Assembly: GCA_024276675.1 (NCBI GenBank)
Contig: JAJRWT010000008.1
Span: 1 to 64,000 of the forward strand
DNA from: Myxococcota bacterium
GTDB lineage: Bacteria; Myxococcota_A; UBA796; JAFGLY01
Length of the DNA: 64,000 nucleotides
Direction of reading: 5' to 3'
In this document: positions 1-8,707 of the stretch, piece by piece
Layout of the letters: every line of letters begins with the position of its first letter
Numbering within the stretch: position 1 is the first letter of the stretch
Program-made: the position numbers and the translations under genes
Notes under the pieces: generated by a model
What the model saw: the letters and a program-made list of their open reading frames with translations, nothing else
What the model was told of the DNA's origin: nothing
Databases searched by the model: none

Positions 1-60
1 ACCCCGAAAAGGCGCTTTGTACCGTCGGAGTAGAAACGACAACGGCGAACGTGGCCGGAA

Positions 61-180
61 GGTGGATCACTTTCGGGGGCATAGGTCGCCAGGTGGATCA
101 CTTTCGGGGGCATAGGTCGCCAGGTGGATCACTTTCGGGGGCATAGGTCGCCAGGTGGATCACTTTCGGGGGCATAGGTC
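61..180. repeat. Four tandem copies of a 31-bp repeat
   Basis: Units begin at 61, 92, 123 and 154. The first three are identical and 31 bp long; the fourth stops after 27 bp. Each unit opens with GGTGGATCACTTTCGGGG. The arrangement and core resemble the multiple terminal repeats of IS21-family elements (IstA-binding repeats), which suggests the end or a relic of such an element lying left of the window. No istA or istB coding sequence is visible inside the window, so this origin is inference. Direct head-to-tail repetition without spacers excludes a CRISPR array. Confidence 0.9.
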
Positions 181-282
181 CTTCGTCGTGCCTTGGTGGG
201 CGGGAGCCATCGGGTAGAAGGCAGCCAGCCCACGCCGTAGCGCCTGGCGCCCCTCGCTACGATTCGGTCCGCCGGCACGATC

Positions 283-296
283 CCTGCTTACGCAGG
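283..296 (-). terminator. Weak hairpin after the 324-1448 gene
   Basis: CCTGC and GCAGG form a 5-bp stem around a 4-nt loop about 30 nt downstream of the stop of the minus-strand gene at 324. There is no T-tract, so termination is only a possibility. The rest of 181-323 shows no gene. Confidence 0.2.
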
Positions 297-323
297 TCTC
301 GCGCTGGCTGTGCCCGGCGGCTC

Positions 324-1448
324 CTAGTCGTTCATGATCCTCTGGAGGTGCCGCTTGCCACGGCGCAGGCGGGCGTTGACGAGCTGGCGCTGGCGCATCT
401 TGTAGAGGCGGTGGGCGTTGTCGCCTTCTTCGTTGCGCCGGGCCGTTTCCTTGTCGAGGATCTGGAACTCCACCAGGACGAAGACCGTGCGGCCCAGGAG
501 GTAGAGGATTTCGGTGTCGGTGGGATCCAGGAATTCGTCGATGCGGATCGGATAATCCACCACGAAGTTGATCATTCGGTAGGAGGAACCGGAGAACGGG
601 TTGGCCTCGGGGTGAAGGCCGCTGTGGCTGTCGCGGACTTCCTGGAGGGAGTGGGAGAGCGCCTTCAGCTCTTCGGTGGAGGAAAACATCTCGTCCAGGT
701 GGATGAGATTGTTGTGGCTCTGGCCGGGTATGACGTAGTTGAAGGGAAAGACGTTCCTGGCCAGCCACGCGATGACGGGAAATATGTGGGAGCGCTCCTG
801 GGTGATTATTCGGAAACGGAGCTTGTCGAAGATGGGGGAGGCGAATGCCCCGCGTTTGGCCAGGAGCTTCGTGATCACACTGTTGCGGGTCTTGTGACTG
901 CCGTAGTAGGCGACGATGGGAATGTTCTGGCGGTGCATTTCGCCGGCCGCTGCCACGATGCGACGTTCCGCCATTTCCAGGAGGTGTGCCTCGCTCACTG
1001 AAGTGCGAAACTTGAGATCGGCTGCCTCCATGTGGTTGATGACGTGCATGATCTTGAGGACCACGCAGGCAAGAATCTGCTGCCTGCGGAAACCTCCGTA
1101 CTGGCTGGCCATGATGAAGATGTCTTGAACGTCGGCGGGCTCTCGCAGCTCGGGGGGGAAGGTGAGGGAGAGGTTTTCTTCGAGATAGTTGACGGCTTCG
1201 TTGAAGACGAAGCTCAGACGGCGACGGTCGATGGGATCGTCCATGTCCAGCAGCAGCAGTGAAAGATAGTCTTTGACCTTGCGCTTCGTGTAGAGGTCGA
1301 GGCGGTGCCAGTCAATCACCGAGTCGCCGCAGACCAGGAGCCTGACGGCCTCCAGATCCTGGAGGTCCACCTGGCCGCTTTCGATGGCTCCAGCGGTGGA
1401 GGTGTCGATGGTGACGATTCCGTCTTTTTTTGTTTTCCTGTCGGGCAA
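324..1448 (-). CDS. Conserved hypothetical, TIGR04552/TIGR04562-like myxobacterial family
   Basis: A 374-residue soluble protein without signal peptide or membrane segment. The start appears to be TTG at 1448, preceded by GGAG four bases upstream. Segments such as SVIDWHRLDL near the N-terminus, LKIMHVINHMEA, and FDKLRFRIIT followed by FPFNYVIPGQS match what I remember of families TIGR04552/TIGR04562, which are largely confined to myxobacteria and have no assigned function. The stretch KTRNSVITKLLAKRG...FDKLRFRII is loosely reminiscent of the RelA/SpoT nucleotidyltransferase pattern (substrate-binding Lys/Arg, then a strand ending in R-I-I), but this is weak. The C-terminus is Arg/Lys-rich. 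It is transcribed away from the membrane-protein gene at 1813. Confidence 0.8.
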   Translation of the reverse strand: MPDRKTKKDGIVTIDTSTAGAIESGQVDLQDLEAVRLLVCGDSVIDWHRLDLYTKRKVKDYLSLLLLDMDDPIDRRRLSFVFNEAVNYLEENLSLTFPPELREPADVQDIFIMASQYGGFRRQQILACVVLKIMHVINHMEAADLKFRTSVSEAHLLEMAERRIVAAAGEMHRQNIPIVAYYGSHKTRNSVITKLLAKRGAFASPIFDKLRFRIITQERSHIFPVIAWLARNVFPFNYVIPGQSHNNLIHLDEMFSSTEELKALSHSLQEVRDSHSGLHPEANPFSGSSYRMINFVVDYPIRIDEFLDPTDTEILYLLGRTVFVLVEFQILDKETARRNEEGDNAHRLYKMRQRQLVNARLRRGKRHLQRIMND

Positions 1449-1812
1449 AGGTACTCCGCGTACATTCCCGGGCTACGGTGGATGTTGGGCAGATTCGGGT
1501 GCGGTATTCCCGAGACCCGGACCCTGGGCCTGTGCGAGCGCCGCACGTTGGTGGTGCCACGGCCTGTGAACCGAAGAACGAATATATGCCATTGCGGAGC
1601 CACCTGCCCGTTCCTGGCAGCTTGCTTTCCCGAACTCCCTCCGTTACTCGCGCAAAAACCATTCCCGCGTCGGGCCGCCGACGCATCCTGGCCTTGTCGT
1701 TCAGCGTACGTTCTACCCGGATGTACGGTTCTTCCCGTGCTTTGCCAGGATGATGCCTCGATCGCGGATGTGCATCGCATTCTTTTCCTACGAACCCATA
1801 CCCCGGCTGGCC
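1449..1812. other. Divergent intergenic region
   Basis: This 364-bp gap separates the minus-strand gene starting at 1448 from the plus-strand gene starting at 1813, so it should hold both promoters. I found no convincing -35/-10 pair, strong inverted repeat or conserved small ORF. Open frames crossing it read Arg/Pro/Ser-rich and look like chance frames. Confidence 0.5.
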
Positions 1813-2598
1813 ATGGAATCGACCCCCCCCCAAAAAAACCTCGGCGTACTTCGCATCACGGGCCGCGCTTTCGCCGCCACATGGCGCCACATCTTCCCCC
1901 TGCTGGTGCTGGCCATCTTCCTGGCGGTTCCCGCAACCTTCCTGCGCCAACAGGCCTTTGTCTGGTTCCAGCAGTTCTCGACGGGTTGGTTGCCAACCCA
2001 CGGCGTCATCATCGACCCACAACAGGTGACCATCCTGGCAATGGCGCTGGCAGATCTGCCCGTGATGGTTTGGGCGAGCCTCGCGGGTGCACTCACCGCC
2101 GCGGCGGTCATCAGGATCTACCTGCAGGACGAAAATGGGCAGCCGGTGACCATGTCCGACACCATCAATTTCGCCCTGTCACGCTGGAAGAGGGTTGTCT
2201 GGCCATATACCGCCGCCACCCTGATCATATGGCTGGGCAGCATCGTCATCATCCCGGGCATTCTGTACACGCTGTTCTACGCCTTCGTAGCACCGGTCAC
2301 CGTCCTGGACCGGGGCGTGAAACGTCCGCTGGACCGTTCCAGGAAGCTCACCTGGGGCCGCCGCGGCAGGATCTTCCGTACCTTCCTGTTGTTCATCCCA
2401 TGGTGGGGCTGGTACGCCACCCTGGGACCACTGATCCTCATGGAAAAGCCCCTGGCGTTGCAGGCGGGCACAGCAGTCATCAACGAGCTTCTCGGGTTCG
2501 TCATCGCCATGGCTGTTCTCCAACTCTACCTGGAGCGAATCCAACAGCTCGAGGAACTCATGGAAGAGCGCCGATCCAGAAAGCCCGGCGTCTCCTGA
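1813..2598 (+). CDS. Multi-pass membrane protein of unknown function
   Basis: A 261-residue protein with about five hydrophobic segments (for example FPLLVLAIFLAVPATF, LIIWLGSIVIIPGILYTLFY and FRTFLLFIPWWGWYATLG). I chose the ATG at 1813 because the 21 upstream in-frame residues look non-coding and the protein from there begins with a short soluble stretch before the first helix. The layout, with a loop reading VLDRGVKRPLDRSRKLTWG between helices, resembles the glycerophosphoryl-diester-phosphodiesterase membrane-domain and related DUF families often called only by topology. It ends in a charged coiled tail (LERIQQLEELMEERRSRK). It lies 87 bp upstream of mfd on the same strand and may be cotranscribed with it. 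Function is unknown. Confidence 0.75.
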   Translation: MESTPPQKNLGVLRITGRAFAATWRHIFPLLVLAIFLAVPATFLRQQAFVWFQQFSTGWLPTHGVIIDPQQVTILAMALADLPVMVWASLAGALTAAAVIRIYLQDENGQPVTMSDTINFALSRWKRVVWPYTAATLIIWLGSIVIIPGILYTLFYAFVAPVTVLDRGVKRPLDRSRKLTWGRRGRIFRTFLLFIPWWGWYATLGPLILMEKPLALQAGTAVINELLGFVIAMAVLQLYLERIQQLEELMEERRSRKPGVS

Positions 2599-2685
2599 GT
2601 TTCATCGAGATCCAGTTGCGGGCAGCCCTTTCGCGGGGTCTTCCGGGTAGCCGCCCACGTATCTCCGCCCCAATTCCCACGGGCC

Positions 2686-5600
2686 ATGGCCATGACCATC
2701 TTCCTCTCCCGGGCCGACTCCGTCCTGAAGCCTGGTGCCAGGCTTTCGGGGCTGCCCGACGGCGCGCTGGCCTGGCTGCTGGCAGGCCACCTGTGCGGTC
2801 CAGCCTGGGTGATTCTGCCTGATCAAGACAGAGCAGATCGCTTTTTGCAGGCCCTGCGCTTCCATCTTGAAAGCAACTCCCCACAGGGTGTTCCTTCGTC
2901 GCTGGCACTGCCCTATCCACAGGACGATCTTCCACCATACACGGGGCTGTCTCCCAGCCCCTTTCCCGCCATGGAAAGGATCCTCGCGCTGGACGCCCTG
3001 GCTCGTGGCCAGCGGGTGCTGGTGGTCACCTGTGCTGCCGCCATCCTGCCCATGGTCCTCGCACCCCACGTGCTGGCCTCGGCCAGCCTGCAACTGGAAG
3101 AAGGAGGGCAGTACCGGCGTCGCAAGCTCCTGGAATCATTCATGACCATGGGCTACCTGGTCACACCCTCGGTGGAGGACCCCGGCACCTGCGCCGTCAG
3201 GGGCGAAGTACTGGACATCTGGCCCGCCGGCCACAGTCGGCCGCTACGCCTGGATTTCTTCGATCAGGAGCTGGAATCGCTGCACAGCTTCGACCCGGAA
3301 ACCCAGCGCAGTACCAGGCGTCTTCCAGCTTTCAGGCTTCTTCCGGCCCGGGAGTGGATCCTCCATCCCGAGAGCATTGATCGCTTCGTGGAGCAGACCA
3401 GGGCCGCCGTGGGAGGCGGGCGGGCCGAGGCGAGGCTCAGGCGTCGGCGAATCGAGACACTGAAGGCCGGATTGTCCTTCGCGGGCATGGAGGATTGGCT
3501 TCCGGCTCTGCACCCGGTGGTCTCGCCCCTGGAAACAGCGCCAGGCAGCAGTATCGTCCTGGTGGAACCGGAGTCGGTGTTCCAAGCCTTGAAGCGCCAA
3601 TACGAGAGGGCAATCCGGCGTTACGCCGACCTGCTCTCCGACGAAAAGCCCCTGGTTCCGCCACGGGCGCGTTTCACCGACCCCGCTCTCATGCGCCGCA
3701 AGCTGAGTGCAGCGCCGAGCGTACTGTCGCTGCCGATGGACGGCACCCTGGACATGCAAATTCGGGACAACACGTCGTTACAGGTCAAGAAGGGCAACCT
3801 CGAACCTCTGGCCAGCAGACTGCGGGATTGGCTGGACGAAGGTTGGCTGGTCTCCGTGGTCGCCCGGCGTGGTACCGAGATGGAACGGCTCCAGGCCCTG
3901 TTCCAACCCTACGATCTCCCAACACGGCAATGTGGGGCGGGTGTCGAACCCCGGCGCGGGCACCTGAACATGCGGGAGGGTGAACTCCCCATGGGCTTCC
4001 ACGCTCCCGCGGATCGCGTTGCATGTCTCTCCAGCGACGAACTCCTTGGCAAGGTTCCACAGGCCTCCTCCAGGCGCCACGCCAGCCGTCGTTCCGGCTC
4101 GCTCTCCTGGGGCTCTCTGAAGGAAGGAGACCTGGTGGTTCATTCCTTCCACGGAATCGGGCTCTTCCGCGGCATGGCCAGGCTGCTGCTGGAGAACGTC
4201 GAAGCGGATCTGCTCAAGGTGGAATACCGTGGCGGTGACATCCTGTACGTACCGGTCCACAAGCTGGATCTGCTCTCGCGCTACAAGTCAGCCACCGAGG
4301 GCATGCGGCCCAAGCTGGATCGGCTGGGGGGGCAGACATGGCGGCGCAGAAAGACAAGGATCAAGGACGCCATGCTCCGCACGGCCCATGACCTGCTCCA
4401 GGTCTACGCTCGGCGCCAGGCGGCCCGAGCGCTCCCCATGCCGGCGGCTGGAAGGATGTATCGGCGTTTCGAGGCTGCTTTTCCATTTGTGGAGACACCG
4501 GACCAACAGCGGGCCATAGACGAAGTGCTGCAAGACCTCGATGCCCCCGGCCCCATGGATCGGGTGGTGGTGGGTGACGTGGGATTCGGCAAGACCGAGG
4601 TGGCCATGAGGGCCGCCGCCAGGGTGGTGGAGGCGGGTCGGCAAGTGGCAGTCCTCTGCCCGACGACGGTCCTGGCGTACCAGCACATGGGTACATGGTC
4701 CGAGCGCTTCGAAGGATTCCAGGTCTCGGTGGGCATGTTGTCTCGAATGACCCCCGGCCCGGACAGCCGGCAGCTCCTCGAGGATCTCCGCGAAGGCCGT
4801 GTCCAGGTAGTAATCGGAACCACGCGCCTGCTCTCCAGGGTCCTGCGGTTCAAGAACCTGGGGCTGGTGATCGTGGACGAAGAGCACCGCTTCGGGGTGC
4901 GACAGAAGGAGCGCTTGAAGCAGCTTCGCGCCGAAGTCCACGTGCTCTCCCTGTCAGCCACACCAATCCCCCGCACCCTGGGCCTGGCGATGACAGGTCT
5001 TCGAGCCTTTTCCACCATCGCCACGCCGCCGCAGGACAGGCTGGCGGTTCGCACGCACATCGCGAGCTTCAAGGCATCTGTCATTCGGGACGAGATAATG
5101 CGGGAGCTGGCCAGGGGTGGGCAGATCTTCTTCGTCCACAACCGTGTACGCTCCATCGCCGCCATGGAGGGTTTTCTCTCGCGGCTGGTTCCCGAGGCGA
5201 CCATGGTGGTTACCCACGGGCAGATGCCACCACGGCAACTGGAAGAAGCCCTGGTTGCCTTTGTCCGCCGGCAAGCGGATATCCTTCTCACCACCTCCAT
5301 CATCGAGAGCGGCGTGGACATCCCCAACGTGAACTGCGCCATCATCAACAGGGCGGATCGCTTCGGGCTGGCCCAGCTCTACCAGATACGAGGCAGGGTG
5401 GGGCGCTCGTTTCGCAGGGCTCGATGCCTGTTGCTGGTGCCGGCCCAGTCGGCGATTTCGCGAAAGGCCACCAGGCGCTTGAGGGTGCTGCACCAACACC
5501 AGGAGCTTGGGGCGGGATTCCACGTGGCGCAGGCAGATCTCGAACAGCGAGGACCAGGAACCATCCTGGGGGAAAACCAGCATGGTCGCGTGGACGCCGT

Positions 5601-6123
5601 GGGGCTCGACACCTACATGGAACTCCTGGGCGAAGCGGTTGCCGAGGCCAGGGGCGAGATGCGGCGCAAACTCCTGGATCCCGAAGTGCAGGTACCACTT
5701 CCGGCCTACCTGCCCGAGAGCTTCATCCCCGGGGTCGAAGAGCGCCTCGAAGAGTACCGACGTCTCTCGCTGTCCGCCGATCCCGCCCAGCTTCGCCAGT
5801 ACCTGGACACCCTGGAACAGCGCTTCGGCCGGCTGCCTGTCGAAGTCATGAATCTTGGCTGGCTGCTGGATCTACGGCTTCGTTGCAGGGCGTTGGGCGT
5901 GGAGCGGCTCACCTGGATGAAGGTGCAGGTGGAGTTGCAGTTGGCCGATGTCTCCACCGTGAGCCACCAACTCCTGCTCAAGCGCCAGAAGCAGCTTGGG
6001 CAACGCATGACCATGCCGGAAAGGGACCGCGTGAGGATCAGGTTCTCCCCTGAGGAAGCCCAGTACCCGTACCGTTTTCTTGATTGGGTTCTGCGCCTCC
6101 TGGAGCAGGAACCAGGGGCTTGA
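2686..6123 (+). CDS. mfd: Transcription-repair coupling factor Mfd
   Basis: This 1145-residue protein has the normal family length. Mfd is a cytoplasmic ATPase that displaces RNA polymerase stalled at DNA lesions and recruits UvrA. Visible parts in order are: a UvrB-like N-terminal module with YPQDDLPPYTGLSPS (about 76-90); the CarD-like RNA-polymerase interaction domain starting near residue 479 (EGDLVVHSFHGIGLF); a RecG-like helicase with Walker A VGDVGFGKTEVA (about 627), Walker B/DEAD equivalent IVDEEHRFGV (about 727) and motif III SATPIPRTL; a second RecA-like domain with TTSIIESGVDIP and QIRGRVGRS; and the C-terminal TRCF domain after about 985. ATG at 2686 is used; the Met two codons downstream is also possible. 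It converges on glpK with only 14 bp between the stops. Confidence 0.98.
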   Translation: MAMTIFLSRADSVLKPGARLSGLPDGALAWLLAGHLCGPAWVILPDQDRADRFLQALRFHLESNSPQGVPSSLALPYPQDDLPPYTGLSPSPFPAMERILALDALARGQRVLVVTCAAAILPMVLAPHVLASASLQLEEGGQYRRRKLLESFMTMGYLVTPSVEDPGTCAVRGEVLDIWPAGHSRPLRLDFFDQELESLHSFDPETQRSTRRLPAFRLLPAREWILHPESIDRFVEQTRAAVGGGRAEARLRRRRIETLKAGLSFAGMEDWLPALHPVVSPLETAPGSSIVLVEPESVFQALKRQYERAIRRYADLLSDEKPLVPPRARFTDPALMRRKLSAAPSVLSLPMDGTLDMQIRDNTSLQVKKGNLEPLASRLRDWLDEGWLVSVVARRGTEMERLQALFQPYDLPTRQCGAGVEPRRGHLNMREGELPMGFHAPADRVACLSSDELLGKVPQASSRRHASRRSGSLSWGSLKEGDLVVHSFHGIGLFRGMARLLLENVEADLLKVEYRGGDILYVPVHKLDLLSRYKSATEGMRPKLDRLGGQTWRRRKTRIKDAMLRTAHDLLQVYARRQAARALPMPAAGRMYRRFEAAFPFVETPDQQRAIDEVLQDLDAPGPMDRVVVGDVGFGKTEVAMRAAARVVEAGRQVAVLCPTTVLAYQHMGTWSERFEGFQVSVGMLSRMTPGPDSRQLLEDLREGRVQVVIGTTRLLSRVLRFKNLGLVIVDEEHRFGVRQKERLKQLRAEVHVLSLSATPIPRTLGLAMTGLRAFSTIATPPQDRLAVRTHIASFKASVIRDEIMRELARGGQIFFVHNRVRSIAAMEGFLSRLVPEATMVVTHGQMPPRQLEEALVAFVRRQADILLTTSIIESGVDIPNVNCAIINRADRFGLAQLYQIRGRVGRSFRRARCLLLVPAQSAISRKATRRLRVLHQHQELGAGFHVAQADLEQRGPGTILGENQHGRVDAVGLDTYMELLGEAVAEARGEMRRKLLDPEVQVPLPAYLPESFIPGVEERLEEYRRLSLSADPAQLRQYLDTLEQRFGRLPVEVMNLGWLLDLRLRCRALGVERLTWMKVQVELQLADVSTVSHQLLLKRQKQLGQRMTMPERDRVRIRFSPEEAQYPYRFLDWVLRLLEQEPGA

Positions 6124-6137
6124 GCCGCCCCAGGGGT

Positions 6138-7616
6138 TCAAGCCTTGCCCACAGCCTGGCTCCAGGCCTCCAGGTGGGCCTGCACCTCTTGAGGTTCCAT
6201 GGAAGGTGTGAAGCTGCGATCTTCGGTCCAGGCCCGGGAGACGGCGTCGGGATCGTCCCAGATGCCCACCGCCAGACCCGCCAGGAAGGCGGAGCCAAGA
6301 GCGGTGGTTTCGGATACCGTGGGCCTGACGCAGGGAACGCCCAGCACATCGGCCTGGAACTGCATGAGCAGGTTGTTCCGGGATGCGCCGCCATCAACTC
6401 GAAGCTCCCTGAGGCTTCTGCCCGCATCGGAACTCATGGCCGTCAGAATGTCGGCTATCTGCAAGGCCACGCCTTCCAGGACTGCTCGGCAGACATGGGC
6501 CCTGGTGGTCCCGCGGGTGATACCGGACAGAAGGCCCCGGGCCTCGGGTTTCCAATGGGGCGCTCCCAGTCCTGCCATGGCGGGTACGAAAACAAGTCCT
6601 CCGCTGTCGGGCACGCTGGCCGCCAGTGCCTCCACCTGGGGGGAGCTGTGGAAGAAGCCCATTTGGTCACGAAGCCACTGCACGGCCGCGCCGGCAATGA
6701 ACGCGCTGCCTTCAAGGGCATAGGTGACCTGGTCCCCCAACTTCCATGCCACGGTGCTCAACATTCCGTTGCGGGAGCGGATGGCTTGCGAGCCGGTGTT
6801 CAGAAGGACGAAGGCCCCGGTGCCATAGGTGCTCTTGGCCATGCCGGGTTGGAAACATGCCTGGCCGAAGAGAGCTGCCTGCTGGTCGCCCGCCAGCCCG
6901 GCCACGGGGATGCCGTCGGGAAGAAAGCCCAGGCCCCTGGTGAGTCCGTAGATTTCGCTGCTTCGCCCCACCCGTGGGAGGCTCTGGGGAGGCACCCGAA
7001 GGATTTCGCAGAGTTCGTGATCCCAGGCCATTCGGTGCAGATCGAAGAGCAGCGTGCGGGAAGCATTGGAGGGATCCGTCACGTGCTCGCCACACAGACG
7101 CCAGGTGAGGTAGCTGTCGATTGTGCCAAGGCAGAGTTCACCGCGAAGGGCGCGCTGGCGGCTTCCTTCGACGTGGTCCAGGAGCCAGCGGGCCTTGGTC
7201 CCGCTGAAATAGGGGTCCAGGACCAGGCCGGTGCGGGAACGGAAGAGATCCTCATGACCGGCCAGCTTCAGTTCCCGGCAAAGATCCGTGGTCCGACGAT
7301 CCTGCCAGACCAGCGCCCGGTGGATGGGTTGGCCGGAGTCGCGATCCCAGAACAGGACCGTTTCCCTCTGGTTGGTGATGCCGATGGCCTTGATGGAATC
7401 GCCCTTGACGCCGGCGGCGTCCAGAGCCCCGTGGACAGCTTGTCCAACGCTGCGCCAGATTTCGTCGGGATCGTGCTCCACCCAGCCCGGCCGGGGGAAA
7501 TGGTTGGGAAACTCGACGTTCCTGGCGGCTACTACGTTGACCAGAGGGTCCAGCAGGAGGGCCGTGGTGCCGGTGGTGCCCTGGTCGATGGCCAGCACGA
7601 GTTCGTTGCTCTCCAT
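6138..7616 (-). CDS. glpK: Glycerol kinase
   Basis: A 492-residue FGGY-family sugar kinase that phosphorylates glycerol to sn-glycerol 3-phosphate. The phosphate-binding DQGTTGTTAL lies at about residues 10-19. Glycerol-contacting residues are conserved: Arg-Glu in NQRETVLFW, the Asp in GTIDSYLTWR and the Asp in AGLAGDQQAALFGQ; the adenosine motif GGASRNNLLMQ is present near the C-terminus. An AAGGAG ribosome-binding site precedes the ATG at 7616. No glpF or glpD lies beside it, so it stands as a single gene convergent with mfd. It is not distinguishable from a xylulokinase by length, but the motifs favour glycerol. Confidence 0.97.
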   Translation of the reverse strand: MESNELVLAIDQGTTGTTALLLDPLVNVVAARNVEFPNHFPRPGWVEHDPDEIWRSVGQAVHGALDAAGVKGDSIKAIGITNQRETVLFWDRDSGQPIHRALVWQDRRTTDLCRELKLAGHEDLFRSRTGLVLDPYFSGTKARWLLDHVEGSRQRALRGELCLGTIDSYLTWRLCGEHVTDPSNASRTLLFDLHRMAWDHELCEILRVPPQSLPRVGRSSEIYGLTRGLGFLPDGIPVAGLAGDQQAALFGQACFQPGMAKSTYGTGAFVLLNTGSQAIRSRNGMLSTVAWKLGDQVTYALEGSAFIAGAAVQWLRDQMGFFHSSPQVEALAASVPDSGGLVFVPAMAGLGAPHWKPEARGLLSGITRGTTRAHVCRAVLEGVALQIADILTAMSSDAGRSLRELRVDGGASRNNLLMQFQADVLGVPCVRPTVSETTALGSAFLAGLAVGIWDDPDAVSRAWTEDRSFTPSMEPQEVQAHLEAWSQAVGKA

Positions 7617-7768
7617 GATGGTGTGCTCCTTTGAATGTTCAGTCCCTACTGTCAGACGGCGACGAAGCTGTCAAGGCCCCGGTGACACGCTGTCGCGGCG
7701 CCCCCGGGGCCTCGCCACGCCAGACGGATGGGCCCCAGGCCGTGTTCTCGCGGTCGTTCGAGAAGAAG

Positions 7769-7784
7769 GGAACTCATGAGTTCC
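7769..7784. promoter_or_regulatory. Perfect 16-bp palindrome, operator candidate
   Basis: GGAACTCATGAGTTCC is fully self-complementary. It lies about 153 bp upstream of the glpK start and about 228 bp upstream of the 8012 start, in the divergent region. Size and symmetry fit a dimeric repressor site; the cognate regulator is not in the window. Confidence 0.45.
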
Positions 7785-7951
7785 AGTCCTGAAAAAGCTC
7801 CCATGGCCGGAGCGGCCCCCTTTGTCACATCAACGGCCGGGCATATCAACGCAAGCACGTGAACCGGCGCTGCCATTCCGGCGGGTTGCGCGGACGCACC
7901 TGGCTCGAAAGCGACTCGCTCCTGCTCGGTCCGCCTTTTCCGGATGGAAAC

Positions 7952-7980
7952 TTGTGAGTGGGCATCTGCGATGCTAGGCT
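7952..7980 (+). promoter_or_regulatory. Weak sigma-70-like promoter for the 8012 gene
   Basis: TTGTGA (7952-7957) and TAGGCT (7975-7980) are 17 bp apart, matching consensus at four and three of six positions. Transcription would start near 7987, about 25 nt before the ATG and just upstream of a GAGGAGG ribosome-binding site. Confidence 0.3.
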
Positions 7981-8011
7981 GTTGTTTTGAGATACCACGA
8001 GGAGGCAAGAC

Positions 8012-8677
8012 ATGCGAAGAATCCGTAGAGCCTGCACCGCGGCGCTGGGAGCCCTTTCACTGGGCCTGTCATCCGTGGCCTGCGACGCCGACTACAACTA
8101 CATGGGCTATTCCATGTACGACTACTTCCCGTTGGACGGCTCGGCGCGAGATTGGACCTACATCAACGAAGATCAGAACATCACCTGGTCTCTCTTCGTA
8201 GAGATGCAGGAACCCTCCATGGTCGGCAACGTGGAGCAGGTCGTTCTGGAACACTCCCGCTACGACACCAGCGACCTGCTCATGGCCGTCACCTGGTCGT
8301 CCGACTCTTCCAACGGCGTGCTCATACACGGCTATGAAAACTACGAGCTGGGAACTTCCGCGACCTTTGATCCTCCGGTGGTGTTCGCCGAAGATCACAT
8401 GGCGCCCGGCGACACCGCCGTGACCAGCACCGGGGGCTACGAATTCACGGCCACCTTCGACCTGGTAACGGGTTGCGCCACGGAATGGACCACAAGCTGG
8501 GGCGACGATGACAACTGCCTCAAGATCACCCTCCAGGACGAAGACGGCATGGCATCCACCAACGGCGAATTCACCGGTTCCTACTGGGTGGTACCCCGTT
8601 ACGGCATAGCCTGGTGGGAATCCGACTACTACGGAGGCCGCTGGAACCTCTCACACGCCAGTTGGCAAGAGGACTGA
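8012..8677 (+). CDS. Exported hypothetical protein, probable lipoprotein
   Basis: A 221-residue protein with an Arg-rich N-terminus, hydrophobic core and a cysteine at the end of the signal (LSSVAC), so probably lipid-anchored although position -3 is a Ser. The mature part is rich in Asp, Thr, Tyr and Trp (SYWVVPRYGIAWWESDYYGG near the end) and looks beta-rich and extracytoplasmic. A GAGGAGG ribosome-binding site precedes ATG 8012. It is first of six plus-strand genes for exported or anchored proteins. No family recognised. Confidence 0.8.
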   Translation: MRRIRRACTAALGALSLGLSSVACDADYNYMGYSMYDYFPLDGSARDWTYINEDQNITWSLFVEMQEPSMVGNVEQVVLEHSRYDTSDLLMAVTWSSDSSNGVLIHGYENYELGTSATFDPPVVFAEDHMAPGDTAVTSTGGYEFTATFDLVTGCATEWTTSWGDDDNCLKITLQDEDGMASTNGEFTGSYWVVPRYGIAWWESDYYGGRWNLSHASWQED

Positions 8678-8707
8678 GACCCGCTGCCCACCTGGAGCCG
8701 AACAACC

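Larger units (their letters stand above)
7617..8011. other. Divergent regulatory region glpK / lipoprotein gene
   Basis: A 395-bp gap between divergently transcribed genes. It contains a perfect 16-bp palindrome at 7769-7784 and a possible promoter for the rightward gene (7952-7980). On the minus strand a TTGACA at 7674-7669 sits upstream of glpK, but the best -10 candidates (GACAGT at 15 bp, TAGGGA at 20 bp) are poorly spaced. No convincing small ORF. Confidence 0.6.

Noticed and set aside
61..180. CRISPR array
   Set aside because: The copies are directly adjacent and identical, with no unique spacers and no cas gene nearby.
348..1001. Open frame opposite the 324-1448 gene
   Set aside because: It mirrors codon position bias of the real gene; its protein has no recognisable features and no ribosome-binding site.
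1305..2822. A 505-codon frame spanning a gap and the membrane-protein gene
   Set aside because: It overlaps two better-supported genes, is Pro/Arg/His-rich like noise and shows no domain.
6084..7634. Long open frame on the strand opposite glpK
   Set aside because: It is exactly antisense to a perfect glycerol kinase, has no recognisable domains and reflects the GC-rich codon pattern.
7652..8008. 118-codon frame in the glpK upstream gap
   Set aside because: No ribosome-binding site, noise-like composition, and it would overlap the palindrome and promoter candidates.
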